Source of the DNA: Dermanyssus gallinae
Taxonomy: Eukaryota > Arthropoda > Arachnida > Mesostigmata > Dermanyssidae
Reading direction: 5' to 3'
Length of the DNA: 64,000 bases
Assembly: GCA_003439945.1 (NCBI GenBank)
Contig: QVRM01001782.1
Location: forward strand, 1,839,501 to 1,903,500
The notes beneath the pieces are model-generated. The model did not search any database. It was given only the letters and a program-made list of their open reading frames with translations, and was not told where the DNA came from. The number at the start of each line of letters is the position of its first letter. The first letter of the stretch is position 1. This document shows, piece after piece, positions 1 to 11,922 of the stretch. The position numbers were made by a program, and so were the translations under genes.

Positions 1-866
1 AACAACAACGACAGCAGCAACAACAACATCGCTAACAACGACGAGGACGATAGCAGCAGTAGCAGCGACAACCATTCGTTGAAAATGCTAAAGCTAGTTA
101 ATTCCTTAACCATTTTCCACACGACCCGAAACGCGCAGCTACCAACGATAGTTAGTAACCCAATCGCCTCATCGATAAACGACCATCACCATCCTCATCA
201 TCTATCTCTATGATCTCTTAGCGATTCCACACCGACGAGAGCGAGAATTCCAGAACTGCCGTCACGTAATATAATCATATCACCACTCCCCCCCCCTTCC
301 TGTTTGTGTGTGAGAATAATAATAATAAAAATAATAATCTTCAGTGAGATCATTCGCACAACAAATGACTTAGGCTGAATTTCAGCCGTTGCGGGCACTG
401 CGAGCGCAGGTCCTCACGTGGTTAAGGCACTGTTTGTCCTTTAGTTGGCCTGCGCGGCGTTTCGCCAATAAACATGGGATACTGAATGGCCATACAATCA
501 AAATCGCAGGTCGTGGTGCAACCACCAATGTTACCAAAGGTTATCGATACCTTTCAATGTATACTTGCTTCGTTTTTGCCTTTTTTTTATTGTAGCGTCG
601 TTGTTGTTGTTATTATTATACTTCACATTCTGGACACTGTAGACTGGGATCAAATGGGTCATAGACAAGCCTAGCTTACGAAACCAGTTCCCAACGCTGA
701 CTTTCATTTAAGCGTTCACTTAGGCGCGCACTAGATTAGGTTGCTTCAAACATGCAGGCATAGGAAGCAAAACACAGCAATAAGGCACAACAGCACTAGC
801 AGTTTGCCATTCCGATATTATGCTCTGGTTACAAGCAGCACGATACTAAAAGGGGTCTTAGTTAAC

Positions 867-932
<66 letters not shown>

Positions 933-1345
933 CGCTTTTTCAAGCCGAAAGAGAGAAAAAGAAAGTGAAAAAGAGAGGAAAGAAAAACTATGAGGTTAGG
1001 TATGATAGTAATAGGCAGACATACTGTGTATGCAGGGCAAGCGAACTCGAGCTGTATTCAGGTATGTTCCATCTGGTGATCTCTCTCATGATCCGATGTA
1101 CATAACGATGACTTACAAACGGTGGAACGACAGAATTGCTCAAGCTAGCTCAAAATACATGCATGTGCTACCGTTTACGGTCACACACAATGGTCGGCAT
1201 GCATAGTCAACTCAGTCTAGCTGCTCTCAGATCTCAGATTTTGTCCCCTGTCTCTCCCCTACTCCAGCCATCCCTAAGGCTGTTACCACGGTCAATGTCA
1301 GATGCAAAGAGACAAACACAGATAAAGGTAGAGAGAGGTAGATGT

Positions 1346-1380
<35 letters not shown>

Positions 1381-2668
1381 CATACATGCATACATAGGGA
1401 ACGCGTGAGCGAGTGAGAACGAATCGTGTGCATTTGGCAACCTAGAGCTAGGCCAACAATATCGTGACGTTGTTGGTAGGACTGCCGGCGACGCCAGAAA
1501 ACCCTAAGGCGTCGCCGCGGCGCTAAGCCCGTCCAGCTCAATTCTCTCTCACATCTAATCTGCTTCTGCGGCAGCTGCTGCTGCTGCTGCTTATAGAAAA
1601 CCAACTAGGCTACTAATACCGCTTGTTCGTCGACAGAACGACTGAGAACTTTCGGCTCTGTCGTAAGCTGTCGGCGGCCATAGCATAGCTACTACACAAT
1701 CGACTTGTAGACACGTTAAGCGCCTACAACGACTACAACGCGACGACAATGACGTCGGCTCAACGGACGACGACAATGGTTAAGGCGTGAATCTGACACG
1801 CGGCGGGTGTGGCGACAGCCAACACGATCAGAGGAAGGTCGAGACGGCGACGAGATCCAAGATCCAACTCGTGGTTAAGCTGGCACCCATCCAGCAATTC
1901 GATCAAACCCACACAGTTCGTCAACTGTAGGCTGTGTGGTCATTCAGACAAGATGATGCTGATGATGACGGTAGGAGCCTACCATCGAGATATGCCACAA
2001 TTAATTTTGCTTAACTCTTTGTTTTTAAAGCCTTTTTACTTAAAAAAGCCACTTTAGGCATGCGTATAGCTAACTCAACGCTACACGCATGCTAAAACCT
2101 AACCTAACTCAATTTGACTGCCTCCAGCGGAGGAATGCAACAGCAGAGCCATGTTCAACCTGACCCCGCCATCAGTCAAGGATGAAGAAGAAGAAAGAAT
2201 CTGCTACGCGAGCAGGAGTCGATCCTGGCGTGCCACCAGTGCTTCCGTTGATTTAATCGTCACGGTCCTAGTACCATGACGACTGACAATGTTCGACGGG
2301 TCACGTCGAACGTAAAATTATGTACGTTGAAGTTTGAACTGGTTTTATTTTTGAGAGATTGCATGCGCGTGTGAGTGGGTGGCGGTGTGATGGAATCGCA
2401 GCGTGCACCCTGCAGCAGGTAGGTAAGGTTCTATCCTAGGTCAGGGTAATAATACCACCACCAATACTAGTATTAATACAAATGCAAAATTCGGACGCTC
2501 TAGTCATTGTGTCTGGTGCGGGAGGTTTCGGAAGGATATGCCGCCGGCTGCCAGCAGGCAACTCGCTGCCCCGCACAAGCCAGAAAAATCGTGTTCCTTC
2601 CCACTCAGCCATTCAGGCGTGAGTGGGGTTAGCACGGCACGGCCTCGGAGACCCTCCTTGGTAAAACC
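1..2668. other. Ski/Sno downstream intron, no recognised gene
   Basis: This stretch is 3' of the Ski/Sno coding exon donor and is inferred to be intron. It opens with a CAA/CAG/GAC-rich tract (about 1-70), contains a pure TA run at 871-930 and a TA/CA run near 1349-1385, and a CTG run near 1573-1590. No segment resembles the next Ski exon (linker or C-terminal coiled coil). The short open frames here are shadows of simple repeats. Confidence 0.5.
871..930. repeat. (TA)n microsatellite, 60 bp
   Basis: Uninterrupted alternating TA. It creates spurious Ile-Tyr open frames on both strands. Confidence 0.97.
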
Positions 2669-2847
2669 TTTTTCGGGCTGACTCTCAGCCAACATTTAAC
2701 GTCCACGGAACAGCTCCCTTAAATTGTTTCGTAGGACGGATCCCAATAAATACAAATGTGCAACGGTAGGGGTCGAATCCGTGCACTCATGTGTCTTCTC
2801 CGGCCGCAAGGCGCACGTGAATGCACTAAGCCACCACCGGGCTCGAC
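2669..2847 (-). repeat. tRNA-derived SINE, copy 1
   Basis: Read on the minus strand it starts GTCGAGCCCGGTGG, has a B-box-like GGATTCGACCCC in mid-element, and ends in the family tail GTTAAATGTTGGCTGAGAGT plus CAGCCCGAAAAAG. The same head, B box and tail recur in the copies at 2888, 12366, 18585, 11310 and 24899. RNA polymerase III promoter boxes in a roughly 180-bp dispersed unit are the hallmark of tRNA-derived SINEs. Its left flank matches that of copy 2, so the pair looks tandemly duplicated. Confidence 0.85.
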
Positions 2848-2887
2848 CCTCTGGTACAACTAGTACTACTACTACTACTGAGTACAG

Positions 2888-3071
2888 TTTTCAGGCTGAA
2901 CCTCAGCCAAGATTTAACGTCCACGGAACTGTTTTTCACATTGCGTCATAGACGGAACCCATAATAACACATGTGGGACAACGGTGGGGCTCGAACCCGC
3001 GCACCTATCTAGTGTCCTGCTCCGATCGCGAGGCGCAGGCCCAATGCACCCACCACGCCACCGGGCTCGAC
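2888..3071 (-). repeat. tRNA-derived SINE, copy 2 (best preserved)
   Basis: The minus strand reads GTCGAGCCCGGTGGCGTGGT (A-box-like GGCGTGGTGG), then a B box GGTTCGAGCCC, then the tail with the short hairpin GGCTGAGGTTCAGCC. It ends about 70 bp downstream of the Ski/Sno splice donor. Both this copy and copy 1 are preceded by the same sequence, TAGTTGTACCAGAGG on the minus strand. Confidence 0.88.
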
Positions 3072-3135
3072 CCTCTGGTACAACTAAGAGTAATACTACG
3101 ACAAGTAGTTGTAATGGTAATAATGACGGATATTG

Positions 3136-3141
3136 ACTCAC
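3136..3141 (-). other. Splice donor of the Ski/Sno exon
   Basis: The minus strand reads AAAAAG then GTGAGTCAAT, a near-consensus donor. It falls exactly after the last residue that aligns with the Ski family (KRKK); the open frame beyond loses all similarity. Confidence 0.9.
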
Positions 3142-4485
3142 CTTTTTACGCTTGTCGAACTTGCTCTTCAGCTGATCGAGCCGCTCCTTGGCGACGGGAT
3201 CATCGTCCTTTGCCAGCAGTAGATACTGCCGCCAGTTGGCCGAGCTAAAACCCCAGTGGCAGGTTCTAGTCTCGGCCTTGGCGCGGTGCACGTGCGAGAT
3301 GAAGCGCCGCGGCGAGAACAGGCCCCGGCATTCCGTGCAGCGCACGCAGGCCGAGTTCGGCCCGAGGTACAGTTCGGCGTACAGGTGTCCTTCGCAGCCG
3401 CCGAAACACTCGTGGTAGACTTCAAGACCTCCGTCGGCTGCCGCCGCCGCTCTCGCCAACGCGTCTGGGTCGTCGCTAATCGCAGCACAGCCGTCCTTGA
3501 GGAGCGGGAGGTGGTTGCCCAGACCCGACCCGATACCCCCGACGTCGACGGGCGTGTGCAGCAGCGACGCGCACAGCCGTTCGGCGTCGCTCTTGCTGAT
3601 GAGGCCGCACGACGTCACGCTGGCCGGCAGGATTTCGGCCTCGATGAGCTGCGCGAGCTGGTCGTCAGTGCAGCGCGAGCAGTAGATCTGCAGGTCGTCG
3701 CACACCGAGTTGATCTGGACGAGCAGAAATCCGCGCAGCACCGAATTGAGGATCTGCGGCAGACACAGCCGCTCCTCGCCGCCCACGTTGAAGCAAGCGA
3801 TCGGCTCGCCTTCGAGCAGCGTTGTCGAGCGCGGACAACAGCCCGCCTGTCGGTCTTTGGGCAGCGCGAGCAGCAGCGGGGGCGGCTGTTGCACCGGCGG
3901 GCGGAGGCCGGTCAACGGATCGGGCAGCCCCGCGCCCCCGCTTCCGCTGCCGCCAGCTTCGTCACCCCCGCCAGCACTGGCGGTCCCACCGCCAATGCTG
4001 CCTCCGTCCTCCTTGTCGAGCACCGAGGCCATTTCGGCCCACCGCACGTTGTTTGGGCCATGCAGGCTCGTCGTGGCCGCGGCCTGGTAGCTTTTGAGGA
4101 CGCGCTTCAGGTGCGGCGTGTAGGCATCGGTGTCGGCCGTCGATACACTACTACTACTTCTGCTGCAGTTGCCATTACTATTCTGGCCGGTCCTGCTGCT
4201 GTTGTTGTTGTTGTTGTTGTTTATGTTGATGTTGCTGCTACTGCAGGAGCTGCTAATGCTGCTATTGCTGCTGGCGCCCCCGCTGATGGTTCGGTTGCGG
4301 CCCCTACCATTGCAGATGGCCGGACCACCCCCGATGCTGCTGCTGCTGTTGTTGTTGTTACTCGCGCTGGCGTTCGCGCCCCCGCTAGCGTTCGCACCCC
4401 CAATGCCGGCCATCCCGCAGCCGCCGGTGGCCGACGTCGTTGACGTCGTCGACGTCGAACTCGAAGGTGTCGGCGCGGCACACAT
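3142..4485 (-). CDS. snoo: Ski/Sno family transcriptional co-repressor, first coding exon
   Basis: The exon encodes 448 residues. Residues 1-210 are low complexity (Ser, Asn, Gly, Pro), apart from a conserved-looking LKSYQAAATTSLHGP near 130-143. Residues about 222-310 form the Dachshund-homology domain, with CFNVGGEERLCLPQILNSVL and TSCGLISKSDAERLC. Residues about 355-428 match the SAND-like Smad4-binding domain (VYHECFGGCEGHLY, CVRCTECR, TCHWGFSSANWRQYLLL). Ski/Sno proteins bind Smad2/3 and Smad4 in the nucleus and recruit NCoR/HDAC to repress TGF-beta/Activin targets; Drosophila has one member, Snoo. The ATG has A at -3 and an in-frame TAG eight codons upstream, which supports the start. 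The exon ends in phase 0 at KFDKRKK before GTGAGT (3141-3136); frames beyond are intron. The C-terminal exons are not in the window. Confidence 0.95.
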
Positions 4486-7095
4486 TGTGAGGTCACGTCC
4501 GTCGATCTATATCGAGGTGAAAATAGATCGATATAGAGTATAGAGAGAGAAGTAGAGATAGAGATGGGTATAGGTCGATGCTCGTATAGGTGGATCTATA
4601 TTTGTCTAGATCGATCTGTATCTGTATCCATACGGATGATGGCGATAGATTCTTGATGAGAGATGGCTCTGTTCTCGTCGTGGTCCGTGGTGGCGGCACG
4701 CCCTCTTACCATCTACCTTATCTCGTTCTCATCTCGTTATCTCTCTCGGCGGCACGGCGATGCTTTGCTGTGCCTGGCTGGTGATCACCAGAGGCCAAAA
4801 CAGCAACAACGAGGGGCGACAATAACGACGACGATGAGGATGATGATGATGATGATGAGGAGGAGCACATAAGGGGTAGTTCGACGTCAATATTTCCCCA
4901 ATTCGACTGATCAGAAGGGGGTCTCACGCGCACAACAACGAGATGAGGTTGAAACAACAGCAGCAATAACAACAACAACAACAATAACCGGGTACTGCGG
5001 GTACAACAATAACAACACACCGGCGAGAACCACCACCACTAACAACTAGCAGCAACAAAAACAACAACAATAACCACGACAACGACAACGACAGACGACG
5101 ACGGAACTTGTCTGCTGAAGTCAATCCTGTGCGAATGGTGTTGCTATCACAAAAAAAGGGTATTATTCCATTGTATTTGCTTGGTTTTTCTTATTCCTTG
5201 ATTGCTACTGTTGTTGTTCTGGTTATGATGATGATGATGGTCAATACTCCGCCCGCACTCAACTCAACTCACTTTGCACGACGAGAGAATCACCAGTAGC
5301 TTTAGTGCACATCAACCATTATAATAGATCGCATCGAGCGCGCTCCTCTCATACAGAACACATTCACAGGATACACGAATCCACACCGCCACCACGATTA
5401 TGGCTTTGGTCTAGCTTAATGAAAGCAAAAATACACAGGACGACGACGACGACGACGATGATGAGTACATATCCAGGCGATTCATGTTGTTGTTGTTGTT
5501 GTTGTTATTGTTATTGTGGTGGCTGTATTTGGCATGAATTGAAGTTGTAATCGAATGGTGAAAGGTTTGTAAGTAGCAGCTGTAGTATGTTGTGGTATTT
5601 GTCGACATTTCCAGATGTCAGTGACGTCGTATATCGAACTGCTGGTGGCTGCTATATCCGAGTAGAGAGCTTAGTCGCGGCGTTTGCTCTCTATGAAGTG
5701 CTTGCTGTTCATCGTGTCCTTCACTCGGTTAGATGAAGCAGTCAGCAGACATTGTGGTGAGCGCTATCGTATCGAATCGCACTCATTTAATTCCGAAGGC
5801 TTGTTGTTGATGTTGGCGTTGATGCTGCTGTTGTTGTTGTTTGAGTCGTCCAACAAGGACTCACTTCACAGACCAGATCCTCAGCAGCAATAAGAGCTAC
5901 AATAACATCAACTTTTACTGTCACAACAACAACAACAACAACAACAACAACAGCAATTGGTCTTCGAACAACAGAATCCGCAGCCACAGAGCTAGTGAAC
6001 TGTGATTATTTCATCTATAACAGCAGCAATGAACAGCCACAACTACAACAATAACGGCGACGATGACGACACCACAACGATAAATGAACAACAACTATAA
6101 CAACAACAACAAGCTAGCACCACCACAATCCTCAGAGCATGAGGCCAAAAAACAACAAATATTTGAGTAAATAGCCGTAGAACGGCGGCAAACGAACGCA
6201 GCTATCCTTCGACTGACTGCAAAAACAACCACGGCGGCAGCGGTAACAGAGCACTAATGCCCCTCACTGGCTACGGCAGACTGGCGACTGGCGACGGACC
6301 GAGCAGGCAGCAAGCACGGCGGCCAACCACCACGCAGGCGGCTCACCATCATCATCATCAACAACATCACCATCAACATCAACATCAACAACATCACCAT
6401 CAACATCAACAATATCAGCAGCAGCAGCAGCAAGAGCGCCACAGGAACAAGACCGATAGACTGACAGACAGACAGACAGATAGACCGACAGACAGACATA
6501 CAGACGGACGGGCGAATGGATGGATGGATGGATGAACGCACGAATAGACGATCACCAATGAGCACCACCACCATCACCTCCTCCTCCCCCTCTTCCTCCT
6601 CCTCCTCTTTCCCTTCTCGTGTCGGCCTCGGCCAGCCGGCCGGTCGGTCGGTCGGTGTGTTTGTAGGCGGCTGCTGCTGCTGCGGCGGCGGCGGCGGCGG
6701 CGACTGCTGGTGGCGCCGCCGCCGCTGTTGCCGCCGATGATTGTTGTTGTCTGCCGTTTGCCGTCACGGCTGCTGCTGCTGCTGCTGGTCGCTCCTCACC
6801 GTCTTTATGTGAGTGTGTGTGTGTGTGACTGTGTGGGTGTCTCTTTGTCTATCTGTGTGGATGTGTATTTATCTAGCTGTGTGTCTATCTATCTATCTAT
6901 CTATCTACCTATCTATCTATCTCACTACTGCAGTCTGGCTGGCTGCGCTCACTGTTCGCTCGGCTACAACCCGCCTGCCTGCCCGGCGGCAGCCCGTTGG
7001 CCTGTCTAAATCGGCTGTTGTCTCTGTCTTTCTGTCTGTCTGTCTGTCTGTTTTGTCTGTCTGTCTATCTGTTTGTCTATATGTCGTTCTGTCAG

Positions 7096-7127
<32 letters not shown>

Positions 7128-10000
7128 AGGCGACAACAGCAGCAGGCGCAGTCGCCAGGCCGTCTCGTCACCAGCAGCAGCAGCAGCCACCATCGACGGT
7201 GAGAAGAGAGGAAACGAGAGAGGGAGGGGAAGTAGGGAGTAAAACGCTTCTTTCGCTCTCTCTCTCTCTCTCTCGCTCTCTGGCCATGAGCTGCTCGGCT
7301 CACTTTGTCAGTCTGTTTGTCTGTCTGTCTGACTGTATCTGCCTCAGACTCTGGGTGCCTGTCTGTGTGGATGTGTCGTTTTCTCTGTCTCTACCCCCGT
7401 CCGTCCGTCCGCCCGTCCGCCCGTCCGTCCGTCCAGCAATTCCTCTCCTTTGCGCCGCTGGCTTGTTGGGTTGGTTGGCTTTAGCTTTATCAGCAACAGT
7501 AACAGCAGTTTGTACCCTCGCCTATTTCGCCTCTTTCTTCACTTCTGTTTCGCGCGCGCTTCCTTTCTCTCTCTCTCTCCCTCCCTCCCTCCCTCAATCT
7601 CGCGTTCTTGGTCGCTCTCTTTTTTCGTCCTGTTTCTGCCTCTAGCTGTGTTCTATCCTCTGGTTCATCTTCTTCTTCTTCTTCTTCTTTTCATTTTAGC
7701 TGTCTTTTTTTTTCGCTCTTTCTCTAATAGTTCTATCTTGTTTCCCCTCTCAATTTATCCGTTTCCATAGCTGACTCTTCTTTGCCTCTGTCTCGCTCTC
7801 TCTCTTTCTAACTCCTCTCTGCGCTCTGTTCCGCTCGCTCGCTCTCTCTCTCTCTCTCTTCCTCTGGCTCGTTCGCCCTGCCGATATTTTGCTCTCTCTC
7901 TCTCTCGATATCTGGCTGTATGGCTTCGTCTATCTAGCTATCTACCTACCTACCTACCCGGCAGTCTGTCTCACTGCCTCACTGTCTGTCTATCTGTCTG
8001 TGTATGTGTGTGTGTGTGTGTGTGTCTCGTATGCAGACTATTTGGCTGTTTGTCTGTACGGCATGGGGCTCGATGTGACTGCTTGCGGCTGCATCACAGC
8101 AACAACCCTCACTCACTCATTGAGAGAGCAGTTCGCCTTCGCCGCCGCCGCCTCTGCCGCCGACAGTGAGCGGCGCCAGCAGCAGCAGCAGCAAAAACAG
8201 GCGCGCAGCCCAGCCAGCCAGCCAACCAGTCAGCCAGCCAGCCAGCCACCTATCCACTGAGGCCAGCCGGCCGGCCGGCCGGCCGGCCGGTCGGCAGGCA
8301 GAACGAAGAGAAGACATGGAGAGACAGAGAGAGAGAGAGAGAGAGCGAGAACGAGACATCGACGACAGACGATGCGCGTCGCATAGTTGTCGCTGCTTTA
8401 GCTTCTGCTGCGCCTGGTGCTGTTGCTGTCGCCGCCAACAGCGACGGCGGCGGCGGCGGCGACGATGACGACGACGACAACAACAGCAACAACGACAACA
8501 ACAACAACAAAGACCCACCCGTAGTTCCTTGTAGACAGCCGCCGCGGGTGGAGGAAAGCGAGCGCCTCCGCAGACAACGGCAACAACAACAACAACAACA
8601 AGGACGACACTGTCGCCGCCGCCGCCGCCGTTTGTCGTCAAGAACAACTATAACAACAACAACAACAACAACACACAGCAGCAACAACACCCGTCGCCTC
8701 CGCCGCTGCTGCTGCTGCTGCTCTACCAGTTGTCGAATCATCATCATCATTGCTGCAGTGAGTCGTAGTAGCAGTGTCATACTGCCGTTGCTGCTTACGC
8801 TGCTTACGCTGCTGTTGCTGGCGTGCAGCAGCTACTACCGCAGCTATTACGAACAACTGCTGCTGTTGCTAGAGAGCTGCTGCTGCTGCTGCTGTTAAAG
8901 AAGAAGAAAAAAAGAAGAGACGAGCAGTAAGTAACAACAGCAGGGCACAAACGTAACAACGAGCTAGAGTTGCGATTGTCGCCGCTAAGGGGCGCTGGTG
9001 ATCCGTCTGGCCGTCTGCCAGCCAGCCAGCCTGCCAGTTCACTCGTCTGTCTGTCTGTCTGTCCGTCTGTCTGTCTATCTATCTGTTTATCCGTCCGACG
9101 TCAGACGGCCGTCAAGGGCGACAGCAGCAGCAGCAGCGGCGGCGACGGCAACCGGGAGAGCACAGCGTTCGTCCCTCCATTCCTCCGTCCGTCCGTCCGC
9201 TCGCTTGGCCGCCCGCCCGTCCGTCCGTCCGTCGTCTATCATCATCTGTCGGTCCAGTCGTCCGTTCGTCTCTGTCTAACAGCGGACTAGACAGAGAAGG
9301 AGCGCCCGCTCGACCGCCCACCCAGCGCCATTGCCACTGCCGCTGTCGCCGCCATCGCTGCCGCCTGCGCCGCCGTCCGAACGGCAGGACAGGGCAGGGA
9401 AGGGGGGGGGGGGCAAGGGGGCTCTTTAGCGCGAGACGCCAGCCATCACGTCTGGCTGACTGGCTAGTGGCGGCGGCGGAGGCGACAGCGACGACGACAA
9501 CGACGACGACGACAACAACAACAACAGCAGCAGCAACGGCGTTCAGCAATGGTAGCAGCAGCAGTAGAGGCGCCGACGTTGACGGCGACGACTTTAGCGG
9601 CCGCTGTTGGCGCCCGCCGCTGGCGCTGCCTCCTTTGTCGCCGTCGTCGTTAGCGGCGCCACCGCCGCCGTCGTTGTTGTCGTCGTCGACGCCGTTATTG
9701 TTGTTGTTGTTGTTGTTGACGTCTCTGGCAGCAGACGAAAGCTGGGTAGCTGGCTGGGCCGTCGTGGTCGTCATGGCAGTGGCCGGCCGGCCGGCCGTAG
9801 CCGTGGTTAGTGCTGGTGGTAGTGGTGTTGATCGTAGTAGTGGTAGTAGTAGTGATGCCCATGAGAGAAGCCCAGATGAAGCGATTAGATGGATGGGTGG
9901 GGGCCGTAGACGAGCGAGGCAAGGGGCCATCCGAGGAAGAGCAGAAGGGTAAGAAAGAGGGGGTAGGGGGAAACCGCTAGTTTGGCGACTAAGCCCACAA

Positions 10001-10041
<41 letters not shown>

Positions 10042-10100
10042 TGATAGGAGGGGGGAGACGCACGGCGGGACGAGACAGGTCAAGACTAAGCTACACAGCC
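4486..10100. repeat. Low-complexity upstream region of the Ski/Sno gene
   Basis: More than 5 kb of dense simple repeats: CAA/TTG, CAG/CTG and GCC/GGC triplets, CATCAT near 6345-6415, TCTG/CTGT/TCCG tetranucleotides (6465-6510, 7020-7090, 7315-7435, 9045-9240), CT/AG dinucleotides (7250-7275, 7840-7910, 8325-8350), CCGG near 8265-8290, and TA at 10004-10034. Frames here are open on both strands with homopolymeric peptides (poly Gln, Leu, Arg), so I call no genes. Position immediately upstream of the Ski ATG suggests promoter and 5' leader; that is inference. Confidence 0.75.
10004..10034. repeat. (TA)n microsatellite
   Basis: 31 bp of alternating TA followed by GAGAGAG, at the end of the simple-repeat-rich region upstream of Ski. 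Confidence 0.95.
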
Positions 10101-10404
10101 GTAGTAGCCAGAAGACAAGCCCAGGTGTGTCTGGGCGCGCCACGACCGACCATGATTGATCGGTTGATCTATCTCTCTATCGATTGACCCCCCCTCACTC
10201 ACTCTCGTTTGGTCAATTGGTAAATGAATGAATGGGTTTGTTTGTTGGGGATGTTGGGCGCCGCCCACGTGTCCGCGCACCCAGCGCTTGTAGAAAGGCG
10301 AGCAGTATTACTAGAAGGCGCTGCACGACTTAGTAGTACTTAGTAGTGCTGGTTGTAGCATAGTTAGTTGTCATAGTAGTGAGTTACTTAATTAGTTAGT
10401 ACAT

Positions 10405-10422
10405 GTCGAGCCCGGTGGCGTG
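10405..10422 (+). repeat. SINE 5' fragment
   Basis: Eighteen bases match the 5' head of the tRNA-derived SINE (GTCGAGCCCGGTGGCGTG), then the sequence passes directly into the TTAG minisatellite. Confidence 0.55.
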
Positions 10423-10860
10423 AGCTCGTTAGTTAGTCAGCTAGCCAGTTAGTTAGCTAGCCGTATAGCTCGTTAGTTAGTTCGCTAGCCATATAGGTCG
10501 TTAGTTAGTTAGCCAGTTAGTTAGCTAGCCAGTTGATTAGTTAGCCAGTTAGTTAGCTAGCCATATAGGTCGTTAGTTAGTTAGCCAGTCAAATAGCTAG
10601 CCAGATGGTTAGTTAGCCATATAGTTCGTTAGTTAGTTGGCTAGTCAATTAGTTAGTTAGCTAGCCAGTTGGTTAGCTAGCCAGTTGGTTAGTTAGCCAG
10701 TTAGTTAGCTAGCCATACAGCTCGTTAGTTAGTTAGCTAGCCAGTTAGTTAGTCAGTCAGTTAGTTAGTTAGTTAGCTAGCCAGTTAGTTAGTTAGCTAG
10801 CTAGCCGGCCAGTCAGTTAGTTAGTTGGCCAGTTAGTTAGCTAGTCAGTTAGTTTGTTGG
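10423..10860. repeat. (TTAG)-based minisatellite
   Basis: About 440 bp built from GTTAGTTAG blocks alternating with GCTAGCCAG, GCTAGCCATATAG and GTCAGT variants. Higher-order units of roughly 16-45 bp recur with small changes (for example CATATAGCTCGTTAGTTAGT). It is not the TTAGG arthropod telomere repeat. A short stretch of similar sequence occurs at 61265-61312. Confidence 0.9.
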
Positions 10861-11309
10861 CCAATGTCGAAGACGAGTTGGTACAGCATTTAGAGTAGTA
10901 GGACTGCTGCACTGATAACAGTGATAGCGAAGCAGGTAAACTAAAGGAAACAACAACAAAAAAATGTCAGCAGTCATGCTGCTGTCACAAGGACTGTTGG
11001 GGAAACCCTAGATATCTTAACATGTCCGGCCCTCGGTGCATTGAAGATAATATACCTCAGGTTAAGTGCCAAGCCCGTAGAGGACGGAGGATAGTCTAGA
11101 ATTAAAAACAATCTCCTAAAAAATGTTTTTTTTTAATTCTAGCATAGCGGTCTCTATGGCCGGTTGCCATAATCGTTGTTTTTGTAGTTAACCAGTTGTA
11201 GCTTGTGGTTGTAGGTCAGATAGGCTCACCGTCATCAAGTCGCCGTCACAGACCTTACAGACCAACTCAATTCAGTAACAGCAACAATAGCAACAACGTT
11301 CAGTAAGGC
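10861..11309. other. No recognised feature
   Basis: Unique-looking sequence. It contains AATTAAAAACAATC and TTTTTTTTAATTCTAGC near 11100-11145, giving a weak inverted pair TAGAATTAAAAA / TTTTTAATTCTA. No coding similarity is recognised. Confidence 0.4.
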
Positions 11310-11443
11310 AAAGGAGGCACATATGTGCTCGGGTTTGATTCCCGTCGTTGCACATTTGTATTTATTGGGACCCGTCTTTCAAAACAATACAAAAGCAATT
11401 CCGTGGGCGCTAAATGTTGACTGAGAGTCAGCTCGAAAAAAAG
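11310..11443 (+). repeat. tRNA-derived SINE, 5'-truncated copy
   Basis: It begins just before the B box (GGTTTGATTCCC), followed by the family body (TTGCACATTTGTATTTATTG) and the tail GTTGACTGAGAGTCAGCTCG plus A-rich end. It lacks the SINE head. Confidence 0.75.
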
Positions 11444-11883
11444 CTTAATATCCACGTGCATATAGCTGGATCGAACCGATCGAGAACGTTGACTTGGATT
11501 GGACACGTCTCGGAGAGACGATCAGCGGTTGCCGGCAAATGCACTGCTGGCCAGCGTTTGACCCAGAAGCGCGACACACATCGAATACGTCCCGATACAT
11601 ACACACCGGCCTAAAGCCACTGGCTTTCCATGTGCATTGCACGGAGAGCAGAAACTAGAGTACGTATGCCTTGTTTCGTACGCTGCGACGAACGAAGTTT
11701 CCCATACAAAGTAGGCAGAGGAGACCTGCTCTAAGGTTAGAGCAGGTGTCTCGATAGAGCATACGTTTATGTTTAACCTAAAGCAAGGCACTCACTCAAA
11801 AAATCCGGCAGATTGGCGGAAAACGTTACTAAGGTTCTGAAAATGTAAACAAGCGTTCTAATAAAGGTTATGTAGGAAATAGA

Positions 11884-11888
11884 CTATG

Positions 11889-11922
<34 letters not shown>

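Noticed and set aside
2888..3071. Functional tRNA gene
   Set aside because: Has A- and B-box-like sequences but no cloverleaf of correct length, and the same unit with a non-tRNA tail is dispersed in the window.
3256..4443. 395-codon plus-strand open frame opposite Ski
   Set aside because: It is the antisense shadow of the GC-rich Ski exon; the Ski frame has clear domain matches and a splice donor.
7073..8260. Long plus-strand frames rich in Leu, Ser and Cys
   Set aside because: Derived from CTGT, CT and CCGT repeats; peptide composition changes with each repeat type.
9112..10143. 343-codon minus-strand open frame
   Set aside because: Composed of simple-repeat translations (poly Asn, Val, Arg, Ile-Tyr from TA); both strands are open here, and no domain is visible.
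10423..10860. Interstitial telomere repeat
   Set aside because: The core is TTAG with CTAGCC blocks, not the arthropod TTAGG repeat.
11414..11614. Retrotransposon C-terminal motif LTWIGHVSERRS
   Set aside because: Resembles the WxGHV end of some LINE proteins, but only about ten residues match and no other block is nearby.
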